Positions 61,922 through 64,000 of a DNA stretch of 64,000 bases are shown one piece after another. The translations under genes and the position numbers were made by a program. The notes under the pieces were generated by a model that was not told where the DNA came from, searched no databases, and saw nothing but the letters and a program-made list of their open reading frames with translations. Numbering within the stretch: position 1 is the first letter of the stretch; each line of letters begins with the position of its first letter. The DNA is from Kitasatospora sp. DSM 101779 (GTDB lineage: Bacteria > Actinomycetota > Actinomycetes > Streptomycetales > Streptomycetaceae): positions 6,580,145-6,644,144 of the forward strand of contig NZ_JAHTIK010000001.1 in assembly GCF_025655475.1 (NCBI RefSeq), given 5' to 3'.

Positions 61922-64000
61922 ATGTACGAGCTCAACCGGGTCCGCCTGTACTCGATCGGACCGGCCGGCGCCAGGTACGCCGACACGGTCCTCGACCTGC
62001 GCGGCGTCGGCGAGCCGGTGGCGGAGCCCGCCCCGCAGCAGATCGGCCTGTTCGGCGGCGAGCCGGAGGGCCCGCGCCGCCGTCCGGCCCCGGCCGGCGT
62101 GCTCTTCCTGGAGAACGGCGGAGGCAAGTCCGTCCTGCTGAAGCTGATCTTCTCGGTGATGCTGCCCGGCCACCGCAATACCCTGGGCGGCGCCAGCTCC
62201 GGCGTGCTGCGCAAGTTCCTGCTCGCGGACGACTGCGGTCACGTGGCCCTGGAGTGGCAGCACACCGTGACCGGCGAGCTGATCGTCGTCGGCAAGGTCA
62301 GCGAGTGGCGCGGCCGCCAGGTCTCCTCCGACCCGCGGAAGTTCGCCGAGCTCTGGTACTCCTTCCGGCCCGGCCCCGGTCTGACCCTGGACTCCCTGCC
62401 GGTCGCCGAGCGGGTCAGCCTGGCCGGCGACCAGAAGGCCCGCGGCCGCCGCCGCACCATGAAGGGCTTCCGGGACGCCATGGCGGAGGCCGGCAAGGCC
62501 TACCCGTACCTCGACCTCACCTTCGAGGAGATCCACGACCGCTGGAACGAGCACCTCGGCGAGCTCGGCCTCGACCCCGAACTCTTCCGCTACCAGCGGG
62601 AGATGAACGCCGACGAGGGCGAGGCGGCCGGTCTGTTCGCGGTGAAGCACGACGCCGACTTCACCGACCTGCTGCTGCGCGCCGTCACCGACACCCGGGA
62701 CACCGACGGCCTCGCCGACCTCGTCCACGGCTTCGCCGCCAAGCTCGGCCGCCGAGCCGAGCTCACCGCCGAACGCGACTTCACCGCCGGCTCGCTGGAC
62801 CTGCTGCAGCGGATCGTCGACGCCACCACCGCCCGCGAGAGCGTCCGCGAGACGCACCGCTCCGCCGAGCGCCGCACCCGCCGCCTCGCCCAGGCCCTCG
62901 GCGCCCGCGCCGCCGCCGAGCGGGACCGCGCCCAGGACCTCGCCGTCGAGGTCGCCGCCGCCGCGAGCGCCGTCACCGCCGCCGAGTCCGACCGCACCCG
63001 GCACTCCCTGATCACCGCCGAACTCACCCACCGGCACGCCACCCTGGCCCTGGCCGCGGCCACCGGCGAGGCGGCCGCCCTGCGCCGCGAGCTCCGCCGC
63101 CGAGGCCCGCGCCGAACTCGCCGCCGCCCGGGCCACCGACGCCCGGGCCGCCGCCGAACGCGCCCTCGCCACCGAGCAGCGCACCGCCGCCCTGCTCGCC
63201 GCCGAGCCCCGGCTCGCCGAACTGCTCTCCCTGACGCCCTACCAGGACGGCGCCGCCGAGGACGAGGGCTTCCTCACCCCGACCGTGCTGGACCGCAGCG
63301 CGGAGGACCTGCGCGAGCAGCTCGACCGGGCCGTCGCCACCGCCGAGCGCACCCTGTTCGACCTGCGCACCGCGGCCGCCGACGACTCCCGGATCCTCGC
63401 CGCGCTCGGCGACGGCGGCCTGCTGCCGCCCGGCCCCGACGTGCTCGCCACCGTCGAGTACCTCGGCGAGCACGGCATCCCGGCCCTGCCCGGCTGGCGC
63501 TACCTCGCCCAGTCGGTCGACCCGGCCGACCACGACGCGATCCTCGCCGCCCGCCCCGAGCTGGTCGACGGCGTGGTCGTCACCGACCCGTCCTCGCTCG
63601 ACCGCGCCCGCGAGGCCCTGCAGGCCGCCGCCCTGCTGCCGCGCTCCACCGTCGCCGTCGGCACCTCCGCCGCCCTGATCGCCCCGATCCAGGACGAGCC
63701 GCCGTTCTTCCTGGTGCCGCCCAACCCGGCCATGCACGACGAGCGGGCCGCCGACGACGAGCGCCGAGAGCTGCGCGCCCGGGCCACCGCCCGCGAGGAG
63801 CACATCCGCGAACTCGCCGCCCGGCTCGGCCACGACCGGGCGCTGGCCGCCCGGCTCGCCTCCTGGCACGCCCAGTGCCCGCCCGGCACCCTCGCCGAGC
63901 TCACCGACGCCGTCCGCGCCGCCGGCGAGCAGGCCGAGACCGCCGCCGCGGTGCTGTCCGCCGCTCGCACCGAGCACGCCGAGGCGGAGGCCGACAACAC
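61922..64000 (+). CDS. SMC/MukB/JetC-like ATPase, frameshifted and cut by window end
   Basis: Opens at ATG 61922. The N-terminal ATPase lobe has a Walker A-like VLFLENGGGKSVLLKLIF (Lys69), then SGVLRKFLLADDCGHVALEW and DPELFRYQREMNADEGEAAG. A long Ala/Arg/Glu-rich coiled coil begins near residue 300. After codon 391 (63092-63094) the coding-like frame changes; dropping one C at 63095 restores a coiled coil (ELAAEARAELAAARATD) and a hinge-like region (LPALP..WRYLAQSVDP type), open to the window edge. The Walker B and C-terminal half lie outside. Related Streptomyces proteins are about 1500 aa. Confidence 0.85.
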   Translation, partial: MYELNRVRLYSIGPAGARYADTVLDLRGVGEPVAEPAPQQIGLFGGEPEGPRRRPAPAGVLFLENGGGKSVLLKLIFSVMLPGHRNTLGGASSGVLRKFLLADDCGHVALEWQHTVTGELIVVGKVSEWRGRQVSSDPRKFAELWYSFRPGPGLTLDSLPVAERVSLAGDQKARGRRRTMKGFRDAMAEAGKAYPYLDLTFEEIHDRWNEHLGELGLDPELFRYQREMNADEGEAAGLFAVKHDADFTDLLLRAVTDTRDTDGLADLVHGFAAKLGRRAELTAERDFTAGSLDLLQRIVDATTARESVRETHRSAERRTRRLAQALGARAAAERDRAQDLAVEVAAAASAVTAAESDRTRHSLITAELTHRHATLALAAATGEAAALRRELRRRGPRRTRRRPGHRRPGRRRTRPRHRAAHRRPARRRAPARRTALPDALPGRRRRGRGLPHPDRAGPQRGGPARAARPGRRHRRAHPVRPAHRGRRRLPDPRRARRRRPAAARPRRARHRRVPRRARHPGPARLALPRPVGRPGRPRRDPRRPPRAGRRRGRHRPVLARPRPRGPAGRRPAAALHRRRRHLRRPDRPDPGRAAVLPGAAQPGHARRAGRRRRAPRAARPGHRPRGAHPRTRRPARPRPGAGRPARLLARPVPARHPRRAHRRRPRRRRAGRDRRRGAVRRSHRARRGGGRQH

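Noticed and set aside
60887..63184. 765-codon minus-strand frame opposite the SMC-complex genes
   Set aside because: Gly/Val/Ala-rich antisense shadow of the plus-strand genes.
61459..63234. 591-codon plus-strand frame in the SMC region
   Set aside because: Pro/Arg/His-rich, third-position GC pattern wrong; the true frame is offset and starts at ATG 61922.

Overview
The window is high-GC DNA (roughly 73-75% by eye, with G or C in almost every third codon position) and carries families typical of Streptomycetaceae. These include an NsdA-type regulator, an orphan DUF397 protein, a disordered Pro/Gln/Tyr-rich protein of a kind common in Streptomyces, a sulfur-type leader peptide, PxpABC and many GTG starts. 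Streptomyces or Kitasatospora is the best guess. No rRNA, tRNA, CRISPR array, integrase or transposase was seen, so this looks like chromosomal rather than mobile DNA.

Layout. 1-5507: a two-component system (kinase cut by the window edge) followed by a SHOCT protein and a MacB/FtsX-type ABC exporter in one overlapping block. 5748-11911: a cysteine-synthase-like PLP enzyme, a secreted GH10 xylanase behind a palindromic operator, and a glucarate catabolic pair (glucarate dehydratase and 5-keto-4-deoxyglucarate dehydratase) facing a DeoR regulator. Tandem 17-bp repeats flank this pair on both sides. 12067-17069: a beta-helix/AAA fusion protein, a MOSC protein, a disordered protein and MscL.

17300-42836 is mostly a glycan assembly region, with other genes in between. 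An operon on the minus strand (24047 to 17300) encodes a chain-length/ATPase protein, a glycosyltransferase, a GNAT enzyme, a polymerase-like membrane protein and a DegT aminotransferase. More glycosyltransferases, a Wzm/Wzt-type ABC exporter, an HpnB-like glycosyltransferase, two polysaccharide deacetylases, a PglC-like phosphoglycosyltransferase, a PglD-like acyltransferase and a sugar epimerase follow. Interspersed are a Band 7 protein, a DsbA-like oxidoreductase, a WrbA-like flavodoxin, a glutamate-racemase-like enzyme, a tyrosine phosphatase and a Nudix hydrolase. UppP at 52937-53782 could support the same lipid-carrier economy.

42928-59014 is mixed: orphan DhaM, DUF397, a conserved hypothetical, an acyl-CoA-dehydrogenase-like enzyme behind a newly spotted 27-residue leader peptide with hairpin, a kinase-fold protein, NsdA, PAS and HEAT proteins, YcnI, UppP, an SDR, the PxpABC 5-oxoprolinase, and a ferritin-like/membrane operon with a double palindromic operator.

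59164-64000 (cut by the window end) is the most interesting region. Three consecutive genes look like a kleisin (MukF/JetA-like), a small partner (MukE/JetB-like) and a large SMC/MukB/JetC-like ATPase, so a Wadjet or MukBEF-like SMC complex is likely. The ATPase reading frame is broken by an apparent 1-bp insertion near 63095.

Two window-wide patterns stand out. Many genes have a -10-like hexamer 6-8 nt before the start codon (leaderless architecture). A dispersed palindromic element built on a 24-bp core recurs between genes, with near-identical core copies about 11-35 kb apart.
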